DNA of 64,000 nt from Curtobacterium pusillum (GCF_007673235.1 NZ_VDZH01000007.1:78904-142903); one strand, 5' to 3'; counted from the first letter of the stretch, positions 32,445 through 45,100 are shown. Notes: generated by a model not told the origin, from the sequence alone. A program made the numbers and translations.

Positions 32445-34022
32445 TCACCCGAGCTCGAGCCTGGCGGTGAGGTCGAGCCGCTCGAGGAACGCCTCGTCGT
32501 GGCTGACCACGACGAGGGCCCCGCGGTAGGCCCGCAGCGCGTCCACGAGCTGGTCGACGCTCGTCAGGTCGAGGTCGTTCGTCGGCTCGTCGAGCACCAG
32601 GAGCTGCGGGGGCGGGTCCGCGAGCACCAGGCTCGCGAGTGCGACCCGGAACCGCTCCCCGCCGGACAGCGCCCCGGCCGGGCGGTCCACGGTGTCCCCG
32701 CGCACCAGGAACCGTGCAAGTCGGTTCCGCACCTCGGCCGGTGGCACGTGGGGCGCGTCCCGCCGGACGTTGTCGAGCACGGTCGCGGTGTCGTCCAGCG
32801 TGTCCTTCCGCTGCGGCAGGTACGCGATCCGGTCGACGTGCGGGACCGCCCGGGTGTCCGGCAGCGGGTGGTCCCGGGCGTCGGGCACACCGACGAGCTG
32901 TTCGAGCAACGTGGTCTTGCCGACACCGTTGTCGCCGGAGACGGCGATCCGCTCCGGCCCCTGCACGATCGTCTCGCGGCCCCGGACCGTGATCGTCGCG
33001 ATCTGCCGCGACGCCGGGACGTCCGGGTCCGGCAGCGTCACGTGGATCGACTCGTCGGTGCGGAGTCGGAGCTGCGCCTCCCGCTTGGCGTCGAGCGCCG
33101 CGGCCTCGTCGTCGGCGTACCCGACCCGCAGTCGTCCGGCGGTCTCCTGCGCCTTCTTCCGCGCTTCGTTCGCGAGGATCTTCGGCATGGACCGGCCGGC
33201 CTTCTCACCGGCCTTGGCCCGGCGCGCGATCTTCGTCTCCGCCTCGATCCGCTGCCGCTTCTCGGTGCGGTGCCGCTGTTCGGCGACCCGGACCTCGCGT
33301 TCGACGGCGGCCTGCTGCACGGCGAGATGCTCCTCGAAGGCGCTGAAGGTCCCGCCGAACACCGTCATGCTCCCGGCCCGGAGCTCGCAGGTCTCGTCGA
33401 CGTGCTCGAGGAGCTCCCGGTCGTGGCTGACGACGACGAGGGTGCCGTGCCAGTCGTCGACCATGTCGAGCAGCAGCCCACGGGCACGGCGGTCGAGGTT
33501 GTTCGTCGGCTCGTCGAGGAACGCGATCGGCCGACCCCGCAGGCGGATCCCGGCGACCGCCACGAGGACGGCCTGGCCGCCGGAGAGGGTGCTCGCCGGC
33601 CGCTCGAGATCGGCCGTGGTGCCGGACAGGCCGATCGCGTCGAGCGCCGCGGCCGCCCGCTCCTCGAGGTCCCAGGCGTCACCGACCGCGTCGAAGTGCT
33701 CCGGCGACGCGTCCCCGCCGAGGATCGCCCGCAGCGCGGTGAGCGTCGGTCGGATGCCGAGCAGGTCGGCGACCGCGGCGTCGTCACCCGTCTGCAGGCG
33801 TTGCGGCAGGTGGTCGACCGGACCCGACGTCGTGACGGTGCCCGACGTGGGGTGGAGCCGACCGGTGACCAACCGGACGAGCGTGGACTTCCCGGCCCCG
33901 TTCCTCCCGACCAGGCCGGTGCGGCCACGGCCGAAGGCGGTGGTGAGGTGGCTGAGCGCGACGGTGCCGTCGGGCCAGGTGAAACTGACGTCGTTCAGGA
34001 CGACGGACGGACTGATGGGCAT
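32445..34022 (-). CDS. ABC-F family ATPase (ribosome-associated, possible antibiotic resistance)
   Basis: The 525-aa protein has two ABC domains and no membrane part. The first has [17 protein letters not shown] and FLDEPTNNLD; the second has VSGDNGVGKTT, LSGGERFR and VLDEPTNDLD. They are joined by a long charged linker (RTEKRQRIEAETKIARRAKAGEKAGRSMPK), which in this class reaches the ribosomal P-tRNA. ABC-F proteins either protect ribosomes from macrolides, lincosamides or pleuromutilins or act as translation factors. A 28-codon upstream frame and a hairpin in the leader fit drug-inducible control and favour the resistance type. A GGGGAGG site precedes the ATG. Confidence 0.9.
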   Translation of the reverse strand: MPISPSVVLNDVSFTWPDGTVALSHLTTAFGRGRTGLVGRNGAGKSTLVRLVTGRLHPTSGTVTTSGPVDHLPQRLQTGDDAAVADLLGIRPTLTALRAILGGDASPEHFDAVGDAWDLEERAAAALDAIGLSGTTADLERPASTLSGGQAVLVAVAGIRLRGRPIAFLDEPTNNLDRRARGLLLDMVDDWHGTLVVVSHDRELLEHVDETCELRAGSMTVFGGTFSAFEEHLAVQQAAVEREVRVAEQRHRTEKRQRIEAETKIARRAKAGEKAGRSMPKILANEARKKAQETAGRLRVGYADDEAAALDAKREAQLRLRTDESIHVTLPDPDVPASRQIATITVRGRETIVQGPERIAVSGDNGVGKTTLLEQLVGVPDARDHPLPDTRAVPHVDRIAYLPQRKDTLDDTATVLDNVRRDAPHVPPAEVRNRLARFLVRGDTVDRPAGALSGGERFRVALASLVLADPPPQLLVLDEPTNDLDLTSVDQLVDALRAYRGALVVVSHDEAFLERLDLTARLELG

Positions 34023-34067
34023 GGAGATGCCTCCCCGGTTGTCGAAGCTGGGCGCTCGACACCGGAC

Positions 34068-34085
34068 CCACCGCCGAGGCGGTGG
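34068..34085 (-). promoter_or_regulatory. leader hairpin before the ABC-F gene
   Basis: CCACCGCC and GGCGGTGG form an 8-bp stem 46 nt before the start codon and 22 nt after the small upstream frame. GGGCGC (34092-34087) and GCGCCC further down could pair as an alternative. Confidence 0.4.
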
Positions 34086-34106
34086 TGCGCCCGACGGGGC
34101 GCGTCA

Positions 34107-34190
34107 TCACGGTGTCAGCGCGTGGGCTGAGCAGAACCGGTGATGGCCAGCAAGGCGTCTCTTCCGTCGGGGAGCCCCCGTGTCCGCCAT
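34107..34190 (-). CDS. candidate 27-aa leader peptide upstream of the ABC-F gene
   Basis: A short frame starts MADTGAPRRKRRLAG and ends AHALTP. Its RRKRRL core recalls the arginine-rich stalling segments of leader peptides that control erm and ABC-F genes by ribosome arrest. There is no strong ribosome site, and it might be chance; support comes from position, length and the hairpin that follows. Confidence 0.35.
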   Translation of the reverse strand: MADTGAPRRKRRLAGHHRFCSAHALTP

Positions 34191-34286
34191 CCGTGCTGCC
34201 GGTCGGTCGTCCCGCCCCGGGAGCCCCGTGATGACGACGAGGTGCCACCACGCTACGCCCGCGTCCCGCGGACACGCAAGAGGTGA

Positions 34287-34292
34287 CAGGCT
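34287..34292 (+). promoter_or_regulatory. possible -10 box for leaderless DUF3151 mRNA
   Basis: CAGGCT, one base off TAGGCT, stands 6 nt before the ATG at 34299, the spacing seen at the other leaderless genes. Confidence 0.35.
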
Positions 34293-34298
34293 GGGGGC

Positions 34299-34730
34299 AT
34301 GCCGGAGAACCTGCTGCCGAACCCGACCGCGAACCCGTCGACCCTGTTGCCCGCCGAACCCGAGGTGGAGGCCGCGCTCGCCGCCGACACCCCCGTGGCG
34401 AGCGTCGTCGTGTCGCACCCGTCGTCGAGCCTGGCGTGGGCGCTCCTCGCCGACGAGGCCTGGGCGCGCGGGGCCGCCCTCGAGTCCTACGCGTACGCCC
34501 GCGTGGGGTACCACCGCGGGCTCGACGCGCTCCGCAAGGCGGGGTGGCGTGGGGCCGGGCCGGTGCCGTGGTCGCACGAGCCGAACCGCGGCGTGCTCCG
34601 GGCCCTGTTCGCCCTGCGCCGCGCGGCGTCGGCGATCGAGGAGCCGGGCGAGCCCGAGCGCCTGACGGAGTTCCTGGACGCGAGCGACCCCGCGGCGCTG
34701 CCGGCGCTGTCCGCGGAGTCCGCCGAGTAG
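34299..34730 (+). CDS. DUF3151 domain protein
   Basis: The 143-aa protein matches the actinobacterial DUF3151 family: SSSLAWALLADEAWARGAALESYAYARVGYHRGLDALRKAGWRG and PWSHEPNRGVLRALFALRRAA. It is soluble and largely helical; its function is unknown. In other actinobacteria it is highly conserved, suggesting a housekeeping role. It faces the beta-galactosidase gene across a long palindrome. Confidence 0.85.
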   Translation: MPENLLPNPTANPSTLLPAEPEVEAALAADTPVASVVVSHPSSSLAWALLADEAWARGAALESYAYARVGYHRGLDALRKAGWRGAGPVPWSHEPNRGVLRALFALRRAASAIEEPGEPERLTEFLDASDPAALPALSAESAE

Positions 34731-34742
34731 CCCCGCCGGATC

Positions 34743-34812
34743 GCAAGACACCGGTGTTCGTCCGTTGCACCCCGACATGTCTGGGTGCGACCGACGAACA
34801 CCGGTGTTTTGC
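34743..34812. terminator. 70-bp palindrome between convergent genes
   Basis: Two 30-nt arms (34743-34772 and 34783-34812) match at 27 positions around a 10-nt loop; each holds the self-complementary ACACCGGTGT. The placement between two converging stops fits a bidirectional terminator. Confidence 0.7.
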
Positions 34813-34821
34813 GGAGGACCC

Positions 34822-38764
<3,943 letters not shown>

Positions 38765-38768
<4 letters not shown>

Positions 38769-39853
38769 GCGTCCGCCCCCTTCGTTCCGTTCTGCAGACC
38801 GGACCCGCCCTGGAGGCTCGGTGCGGCTTGGGTGGTGACCACCTGTCGGGCGGATGCGCGCGTCTGGAGCGCGCGCTGCGCCTCCAGGCCGTCCCGCTTC
38901 GCCCGCTTGCGGCGATCCCGTTCGTCCTTCGGCGGACGGTTCGTCAACGCGAGGAACGCGAACGACAGGATGAACGCGGCCAGCGCGATGATGACCGCCT
39001 GCGCACTCGCGACGCCGTACTCGTTGAACGCGAACGCGTTCGTGTAGGCGGCGTAGTTCGGCGTGTACTCGGTGTCGATCGCGGGGGCGACCGTGGACAG
39101 GATCTGCGGCTCGGCGAAGAGCTGCAGCGTGCCGATGATCGAGAACACCGTCGTGAGCACGAGGGCCGGCGCGATGAGCGGGATCTGGATCCGCCACGCG
39201 ACCTGGAACGCGTTCGCGCCGTCCACCTTGGCGGCCTCGTAGACCTCGCCGGGGATCGACTTCAGCTGCGCCACGATGATGAGCATGTTGTAGCCGGTGT
39301 ACGTCCACGTGACGATGTTCGCGATCGACCAGAGCACGCTGTTCGCGCCGAGGAAGTCCGGCTGCAGCCCGATCGACTGCAGCAGGGACACGATCGGCGA
39401 CAGCCCGGGCACGTACAGGAACGACCAGAGGATCGTCGCGATGACGCCGGGGACGCCGTACGGCATGAAGTAGATCGCCCGGAAGAACCCGGGCCAGCGG
39501 GCGCTCGCCGACTCGAGCAGCAGCGCGAGGATCGTGCACGCGATGATCATCACCGGGACCTGCACGATGCCGAACAGGAGCATGCGGCCGATGGAGGCGA
39601 CGAAGCCGGCGTCGTTCAACGCGGTGACGTAGTTGTCGAACCCGGCGAACCGGCCGGTGACGCCGTCCTCACCGAAGAGTCCCTGCCGGTCCACCGTGGT
39701 GAAGCTCTGGAACAGCGCGCTGACGATCGGGATGATGAACGTCAGCACGAACAGGGCGAGGAAGGGTGCGAGCAGGATCCACGGGGCGCGCTTCTGGGCG
39801 ACCGTGGCCTTCGTGCTCGTGCGGAAGCCGTTCTTCGGCTGCGTCGTGGTCAT
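38765..39853 (-). CDS. carbohydrate ABC transporter permease (MalF type)
   Basis: The 362-aa CUT1 permease has six helices and the EAA loop YEAAKVDGANAFQVAWRIQIPLI. The last 45 residues, after TNRPPKDERDRRKRAKRDG, are not conserved in the family and are partly encoded by palindromic-element sequence (DGLEAQRALQ at 38864-38893 and PSLQGG near 38810). ATGA overlaps at both ends show tight coupling with the binding protein and second permease. Confidence 0.92.
38862..38893. repeat. palindromic element inside the MalF-type permease gene
   Basis: TCTGGAGCGCGCGC and GCGCCTCCAGG are near-complementary within the codons for the C-terminal tail. A further half copy (CTGGAGGCTCGG) lies 50 nt away. Confidence 0.5.
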
Positions 39854-41214
39854 CGTGCCGTCCTCACGCTGAGGCCCTTGTCCTTGAAGGACTGGACGAT
39901 CTCCTTCTGGGCGAGCTCCACTGCGTCGGTGAGCTTCAGACCACTGGTGAGCTTGCGGCGGAACTGGTTCTGCAGGCTCGTGAAGGCCGACTGCGTCACG
40001 GGCGACCACGACCAGTCGACGTTCTGCTCCCGGGCGGCGGGGACGAACACGTCCTCGTTGTAGTTCTGCCCGGAGAACCACTTGCTCGGCTTCTCTCGCT
40101 GCGCGCCGATGTAGTCCTTCGCGGGGGACCACCCGATGCCGCAGTGCTTGATCATCGCGTCGATGCCCTCCTTCGAGGTGGTCATCCAGGTGATGAACTC
40201 GAGCGCCTCCTTCGGGTGCTTCGAGTTGGCGAGCACGGCTGCCGTCGAACCGCCGATCGCACTCGAGCCGAAGCCGGTGTCGCCCCACTTCTGCATCGGC
40301 GCGACCTTCCACTTGCCCTCGCCGCCCTGCACCGACTCGATGAGGGCGTCACCCCAGCTCGCGCTCGTGACGGCCGCGATCTTGCCGCTCGCCGCCGAGG
40401 CGTACCAGCCGGGGGAGTACGCGCCGGCGCTCGTGTCGACGAGCTTGTCGTCGATGACGCCGTCGAAGAACTCCGCGACCATCAGGGTCTTGTCGTCGGT
40501 CATGTCGACGACCCACTCGTCGCCGTCGACCTTGAACCAGCGGGCACCGGCCTGCTGCGCGTACGCGGCGAAGGGTGAGGCGTCGGAGACCGGGAAGACC
40601 TCGAGGTAGTTCTGCGCACCCGTCTTCCGGACCTTCTCGGCGAGTTCGCGCCACTCGTCCCACGTCGTCGGGGGTTCGCCGCCCGCCTGCTCGAGCAGCG
40701 CTGTCTGGTAGTAGAAGCCCATGGGGCCGGTGTCCTGGGGGATGCCGTAGATCCCGTCGACGAACGACACCTGCGCCCAGGCGGCGTCGTCGTACTTCGC
40801 CTCGTAGTCCTTCGCGCCGTAGCGGGCGAGGTCGACCAGGCCGTTCGCGAGCATGAACTCGGGGATCTGCCGGAGCTCGACCTGCCCGATGTCCGGGCCA
40901 CCGCCGGCCGCCAGCGCGGAGTACATCTTCTGGTACCCACCGCTGTTGCCGCCGGGGATCCAGTTCGCGTTCACCTGGATGTCGGGGTGCGTCTTGTTCC
41001 ACACGTCGCAGACCTTCTGCAGGTCCTTCAGCCAGGCCCAGTAGGTGAGTTCGACCTTCTGGCCGCTCACGGCGGCGGGCACGAGGGCGGCCTTGTTGAC
41101 GTTCGTCGAGCCGGGCACCGCGCACCCGGCGAGGAGTCCGGCGGCGGCCGTGCCGAGGCCGAAGCCCAACAGCTGTCGTCGTGACATCGGGCGTCGGTTC
41201 GGTTGTGGCGTCAT
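39850..41214 (-). CDS. extracellular sugar-binding lipoprotein of the galactoside transporter
   Basis: The 454-aa family 1 solute-binding protein has a Tat-like lipoprotein signal (RRPMSRRQLLGFGLGTAAAGLLAGC) and SBP folds such as VELTYWAWLKDLQKVCDVWNKTHPDIQV and DIGQVELRQIPEFMLANGLVDL. It presents oligosaccharides to the two permeases. The lacZ gene behind it indicates a galactoside ligand. Two ATGs are possible (41214 and 27 nt later); the first is used. The stop overlaps the permease start. Confidence 0.92.
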   Translation of the reverse strand: MTPQPNRRPMSRRQLLGFGLGTAAAGLLAGCAVPGSTNVNKAALVPAAVSGQKVELTYWAWLKDLQKVCDVWNKTHPDIQVNANWIPGGNSGGYQKMYSALAAGGGPDIGQVELRQIPEFMLANGLVDLARYGAKDYEAKYDDAAWAQVSFVDGIYGIPQDTGPMGFYYQTALLEQAGGEPPTTWDEWRELAEKVRKTGAQNYLEVFPVSDASPFAAYAQQAGARWFKVDGDEWVVDMTDDKTLMVAEFFDGVIDDKLVDTSAGAYSPGWYASAASGKIAAVTSASWGDALIESVQGGEGKWKVAPMQKWGDTGFGSSAIGGSTAAVLANSKHPKEALEFITWMTTSKEGIDAMIKHCGIGWSPAKDYIGAQREKPSKWFSGQNYNEDVFVPAAREQNVDWSWSPVTQSAFTSLQNQFRRKLTSGLKLTDAVELAQKEIVQSFKDKGLSVRTAR

Positions 41215-41407
41215 TGCCTGGACTCCGGTTCGTCGTCGAGCGGGGTGCCCTCCAGCCAACCACAAAACCGAGCGCGGCTGTACTTTCGCGCAGACTCTGG
41301 ACGTTCCCTCCGGACGTCGAACACCGTGCCGCGTCCGGGTGGAGTGTGGGCCAACACGAAACGTCGGGGTTCGTGACAGCCCCGGCGACCGTCCGAGAGG
41401 AGCTGCC

Positions 41408-42565
41408 ATGACGTCGACCAACGCGACGAGTGAACTGCACGGGATCCTGGGGCAACGGCTGGAGGGCGGTGGCACGTGGGCGTGGGCCTACGCCGACGTG
41501 TCCGGCAACGTCGAGGACCCACGACGACAGGCGGCGCTCAAGCTCCGCGGGGTCGAGGAAGCGCTGCGTGCGCAGGGTGCGTCCGACGAGGTCGTCGACG
41601 TCATCGCCGAAGAGTTCGAACAGGAGCCCGGCGTCCCGTCGCCCGTCACCCGCTACGTGCTCGTCCACGACGGTGCCGTCGTCCTGAGCGAGGTGCTGCC
41701 GGGCCACCTGCACGGCGTGGAGTCCGTCGGTGTCGGCGCCGTGCCGGACCTCGTGCCGCTCGTCGCCCACCGCCCGGTCGACCTGCCGTTCCTGGTCGTG
41801 CACGCCGGCAAGGAGGGCGGGGCCTTCCGTGCGTACCGGCTCGGCCACGCGCCGGTCTCGCACGATGAACAGCAGGTCGCGGGCCGGAACGACACCCTGC
41901 ACTACGAGAAGGCCGGCACCGGGTGGAAGCAGCCGCACTGGCAGCAGCACACCGAGGAGATCTGGAAGCAGAACTCGTCGGAGACCGCCGCCGCCGTGGA
42001 CGAGGCCGTGCGCACCCTCCGGCCCGGGCTCGTCGTGGTCGCCGGTGACGTCACCGCGCGCGAGCTGCTCGTGAAGGCGCTGTCGAGCGAGAGTCGTGCC
42101 CTGACCTCGGTGTTCCCGGGGGACCCGCGATCGGACGCCTCGTCGAAGCAGGCGTTCGTCGAGCACGTCGAGACCGCCCTCGCCCGTGTCGTCGCCACCC
42201 GGCGGCACGATCTCGAGGACCTGCTCCGCACCCACGTCGGGCGCGGCGACAACCTCGCGGTGACCGGGCTCGGGTCCGTCGTCGCCGCACTGCAGCAGGC
42301 GCAGGGGGCGGTCGTCGCGCTCGACGCCGTGGCGGTCGGGGACCGGACGCTCCTCGCGCTCGCCGGGGCTCCGTGGGTGGCGACCGCGCCGGAGCAGGCC
42401 GCCGGGACGCCGGTGATCGGCGCCGTGCCGGCCGTCTGCGCGCTCGTGCGCGCCGCGGTGCTCACGGACGCCGAGCTCCAGCTCGTCAACGCGGCGTCGC
42501 TGCCCGGCGGGGTGGCCGCGGCCGCGTTGCTGCGCTGGCCGGTGGGTCCGGCCGTCCCCGCGTGA
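41408..42565 (+). CDS. Rv2629/Balon-like eRF1-family protein (baeRF2 type)
   Basis: The 385-aa protein looks like the actinobacterial Rv2629/MSMEG_1130 family: WAWAYADVSGNVEDPRRQAALKLRGVEEALRAQGA, PDLVPLVAHRPVDLPFLVVHAGKEGGAF, RNDTLHYEKAGTGWKQPHWQQHTEEIWKQNSSE and RPGLVVVAGDVTARELLVKAL. These proteins are archaeal eRF1 relatives; Balon members bind the ribosomal A site during hibernation. It lacks an obvious GGQ release motif, as expected. A GAGAGGAGC site precedes the ATG. Role here is inferred from family resemblance recalled from memory. Confidence 0.78.
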   Translation: MTSTNATSELHGILGQRLEGGGTWAWAYADVSGNVEDPRRQAALKLRGVEEALRAQGASDEVVDVIAEEFEQEPGVPSPVTRYVLVHDGAVVLSEVLPGHLHGVESVGVGAVPDLVPLVAHRPVDLPFLVVHAGKEGGAFRAYRLGHAPVSHDEQQVAGRNDTLHYEKAGTGWKQPHWQQHTEEIWKQNSSETAAAVDEAVRTLRPGLVVVAGDVTARELLVKALSSESRALTSVFPGDPRSDASSKQAFVEHVETALARVVATRRHDLEDLLRTHVGRGDNLAVTGLGSVVAALQQAQGAVVALDAVAVGDRTLLALAGAPWVATAPEQAAGTPVIGAVPAVCALVRAAVLTDAELQLVNAASLPGGVAAAALLRWPVGPAVPA

Positions 42566-42603
42566 GCGCGCTGCGCGCTTTGCCTGCGCTGCGCTTCGTT
42601 GCA

Positions 42604-42652
42604 TGAGCAGAAATGGTCGGGTCCCGTGACGGAACCCGACCATTTCTGCTCA
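42604..42652. terminator. long palindrome between convergent genes
   Basis: Two 24-nt arms (TGAGCAGAAATGGTCGGG...) match at 23 positions around a single central base. It lies between the Balon-like gene and the converging MFS gene. Confidence 0.7.
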
Positions 42653-42668
42653 GGAAGTGGGCGCGGCC

Positions 42669-43844
42669 TCAGTCCTGGAGCGTCCGGTCGCGGCGGGGGA
42701 CCAGGGGGAGCGCCAGCAACGGCAGGACCCCGACGATCGAGAACGACGCCGCGAACCCGAGCGCCCCCACGAGCGCGCCGACCCCGGGACCGACGGCGCT
42801 CGCCGCGATGAACTGCCCGGTGTTCTGCGCCCCGAGGGCCCGGCCGGACCAGAACGGCCCCGCCGCCTCCGCCACCGACGTGTACGCCAGGCCGTTGTCC
42901 GCCACGGTGACGCTCGTCGCGACGACGAGGAACACCGCGGCGGCGGCGAAGTGCGTCGTGTCGACCAGTGCGAGCAGCCCCATCACGACGGCGGCGCTCA
43001 CCGCGACGACGCGCAGCGGCCCGACACGTGACCCGGCCCGGTCACTCCACGCGCCGACGAGGATCCGGCCGATCGCGCCGACGAACTGCGATGCCCCGAC
43101 GAGCAGCCCCGCAGCGGGGGTCGACCAGCCGAGGCCCACGAGCCACACCAGGCCGTACGTCGACAGCGTGAACTGGGGGACGACCAGCAGGACCGACACC
43201 GCGTGGATCCGCCAGAGGAACCCGCTCGCCCGGTACGGGTTCGCGACGTGCTCCACCGGAGCATCCGCACGGGCCGGGCGCGGCGGATTCGCGATGCCGA
43301 TCGCGCACAGCACGGCGAGCACGGCGCACAGGAGGATCGGCAGCACCAGGGCCGCGCGGATCCCGTCGGTCTCGGCCAGCTGCGGCACCGTGACCGCGGC
43401 GAGCGTCACCCCGAGTGGCTGCGACATCTGCCGGATGCCCATCGCGAGTCCGCGCCGCTCCTTCGGGAACCACCCCACCACGACCCGTCCGCTCGCGGCG
43501 TTCGTCGAGGCGCTCGTCATGCCGCCGGCGAGGAACGCCAGCCCCAGCAGCACCGGGTTGCCCGCAGCGGCCCAGGCCCCGACGACCGCCAGGGTCGTGA
43601 GCACCAGGCCGCCCGCGATGACGATGCGCTCGCCGAACCGGTCCGTGATCGCGCCCCAGGCGATGAGCGTGAGGACCATGCCGAAGGTCGGGGCCGCGGC
43701 GAGCAGTCCCGCCTGGGTGAGTGACGTGCCCTGGGCGTGCAGGTAGGGGATGAGCAGCGCGGGGGCGGACACCACGAGGGTGCCGGCGGCCTGGGCGGCG
43801 ACGCCGAGGGCGAGCATCGTCCAGGCGCGGGAGGAGGGGGTCAC
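42669..43844 (-). CDS. MFS transporter
   Basis: The 391-aa protein has twelve membrane helices and the MFS loop AWGAITDRFGERIVIAGG between helices 2 and 3, plus WFPKERRGLAMGIRQMSQPLG, which is typical of anion or nitrate/nitrite-type and small-molecule transporters. The GTG start follows a weak purine site. It is divergent from a GntR regulator with a shared operator, so it is likely repressed by it. The substrate is unknown. Confidence 0.88.
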   Translation of the reverse strand: MTPSSRAWTMLALGVAAQAAGTLVVSAPALLIPYLHAQGTSLTQAGLLAAAPTFGMVLTLIAWGAITDRFGERIVIAGGLVLTTLAVVGAWAAAGNPVLLGLAFLAGGMTSASTNAASGRVVVGWFPKERRGLAMGIRQMSQPLGVTLAAVTVPQLAETDGIRAALVLPILLCAVLAVLCAIGIANPPRPARADAPVEHVANPYRASGFLWRIHAVSVLLVVPQFTLSTYGLVWLVGLGWSTPAAGLLVGASQFVGAIGRILVGAWSDRAGSRVGPLRVVAVSAAVVMGLLALVDTTHFAAAAVFLVVATSVTVADNGLAYTSVAEAAGPFWSGRALGAQNTGQFIAASAVGPGVGALVGALGFAASFSIVGVLPLLALPLVPRRDRTLQD

Positions 43845-43870
43845 AGCGATCGTTTCAGTTCGGAAGCAAT

Positions 43871-43893
43871 TGGTATACCAAAACGGTATACCA
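43871..43893. promoter_or_regulatory. operator shared by the MFS and GntR genes
   Basis: TGGTATACC (43871-43879) and GGTATACCA (43885-43893) form a symmetric site; each half is itself nearly palindromic. TGGTATACCA suits GntR/FCD regulators. It lies between the two divergent starts. Confidence 0.68.
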
Positions 43894-43911
43894 TCCGGGC
43901 CGCTCCGCTAC

Positions 43912-43917
43912 TAGGCT
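43912..43917 (+). promoter_or_regulatory. -10 box of the GntR gene
   Basis: TAGGCT followed by 8 nt and the GTG at 43926, again without a ribosome site. Confidence 0.5.
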
Positions 43918-43925
43918 GGATCGCC

Positions 43926-44627
43926 GTGACCGAGACGACCGATGCAGTGCCCGTGTCGCAGACGAGTCAGCTCTACGACAACCTGCGTGCCGCGATCCTG
44001 ACCCTCGAGATCGCGCCGGGGGAGCGCATCTCCGAGCGTGGCCTCGAGGCACGGTTCCACGCCTCACGCACGCCCGTCCGCGCGGCACTCTCGCGGCTCG
44101 AACGCGAGGGGCTCATCCTGCACGAGGGTCGCTCGTGGACGGTCACCCCGATCGACCTCGACGAGATCGCCTCCCTCGCCGAACTCCGCGGCGTCCTCGA
44201 ACCCGCCGCCGCCCGGCTCGCCGTCGGTCGCGCCTCCGAGGAGCAGCTCGCCGAGGTCCGCGCGCACCTCGACACCCTCCGGCCGACGCCCGACCAGCAG
44301 GCCGGCATCCGGATGGGGTCGACGTTCCACCTCGACCTCGCCGCTCTCGGCGGCAACCGGTTCATCACCGACGCCATCGCCGACGCCCTCACCCGCCTGG
44401 AGCGGACGCGCTGGATCGAGGTCCGCACGCCCGAGGCCCGGGACGCCGCTTGGGAGGAGCACAGCGCCATCATCGACGCCGTGCGCGCCGGGGACGGGGA
44501 CCGCGCTGCTGACCTGCTCGCGGCGCACGTCGCCGGCACGAACGACCGCCTGCTCGCGTGGATCGCGCAGGAGCGTCGCCGTCTGCGTGGCGCGGGCATG
44601 GCGATCGTGGGCAGCACCGAGCGCTGA
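43926..44627 (+). CDS. GntR-family (FCD) transcriptional regulator
   Basis: The 233-aa protein has a winged HTH (SQLYDNLRAAILTLEIAPGERISERGLEARFHASRTPVRAALSRLEREGL) and an FCD ligand domain with AELRGVLEPAAARLAV, FHLDLAALGGN and EEHSAIIDAVRAGDGDRA, whose Asp/His set binds a metal and a small acid. It probably controls the divergent MFS gene and itself through the GGTATACC site. The start is a GTG close behind a TAGGCT box. Confidence 0.92.
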   Translation: MTETTDAVPVSQTSQLYDNLRAAILTLEIAPGERISERGLEARFHASRTPVRAALSRLEREGLILHEGRSWTVTPIDLDEIASLAELRGVLEPAAARLAVGRASEEQLAEVRAHLDTLRPTPDQQAGIRMGSTFHLDLAALGGNRFITDAIADALTRLERTRWIEVRTPEARDAAWEEHSAIIDAVRAGDGDRAADLLAAHVAGTNDRLLAWIAQERRRLRGAGMAIVGSTER

Positions 44628-44650
44628 CCCGCTCACGCGCGCCGCGTGCC

Positions 44651-44710
44651 CTGGAGGCGACCGATCTGCAGGAGGCACGGCGCGGGGCGGACCCGCACCG
44701 TGCCTCCAGG
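44651..44710. repeat. dispersed palindromic element, compound copy
   Basis: CTGGAGGCG opens the region. A fuller palindrome runs from GGAGGCACGG (44671) to CCGTGCCTCC (44699-44708). It lies between the GntR stop and the converging small gene. Confidence 0.7.
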
Positions 44711-44717
44711 CTGGTGA

Positions 44718-44873
44718 CTACGGTCTCGTCGCTGCGTCCTCAGCCGCGTCGATCTGGTCGAAGATCCAGGCGTTGCCGCCGTCGGTGTGGTCGAGCAGTG
44801 CGTCGCGCACCTCGGCCTCGTCGGTGGTGAGCCGGATCGCGCTCTTGCTGCCGGACCGTGTCGATTGGGACAT
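44718..44873 (-). CDS. 51-aa protein of unknown function
   Basis: The small protein begins MSQSTRSGSKSAIRLTTDEAE and ends DQIDAAEDAATRP. It is acidic, with no membrane part. An AGGAGAAG ribosome site 6-8 nt upstream favours the ATG at 44873 over one at 44930. I do not recognise a family. Confidence 0.65.
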   Translation of the reverse strand: MSQSTRSGSKSAIRLTTDEAEVRDALLDHTDGGNAWIFDQIDAAEDAATRP

Positions 44874-45100
44874 CGCGTCTTCTCCTGTGTGTGTGGGCAT
44901 CGTGGTTGATGCGGGCGACCTGCCCGCCAATGCGCTTCCTCACGGGACGTACTGAGGTCGCACCAGTGTGCGGGCGCTGTCCGGATCGCGCAAGGGATTC
45001 CGGTCACATGTGGAAAAGTCCCGGCATGCAGCATGCCTAGGATGGTCCGGCCGCACGGCTCGCGGCACGGAACCAGCGGACGTCGGACGGGAGGCACGGC

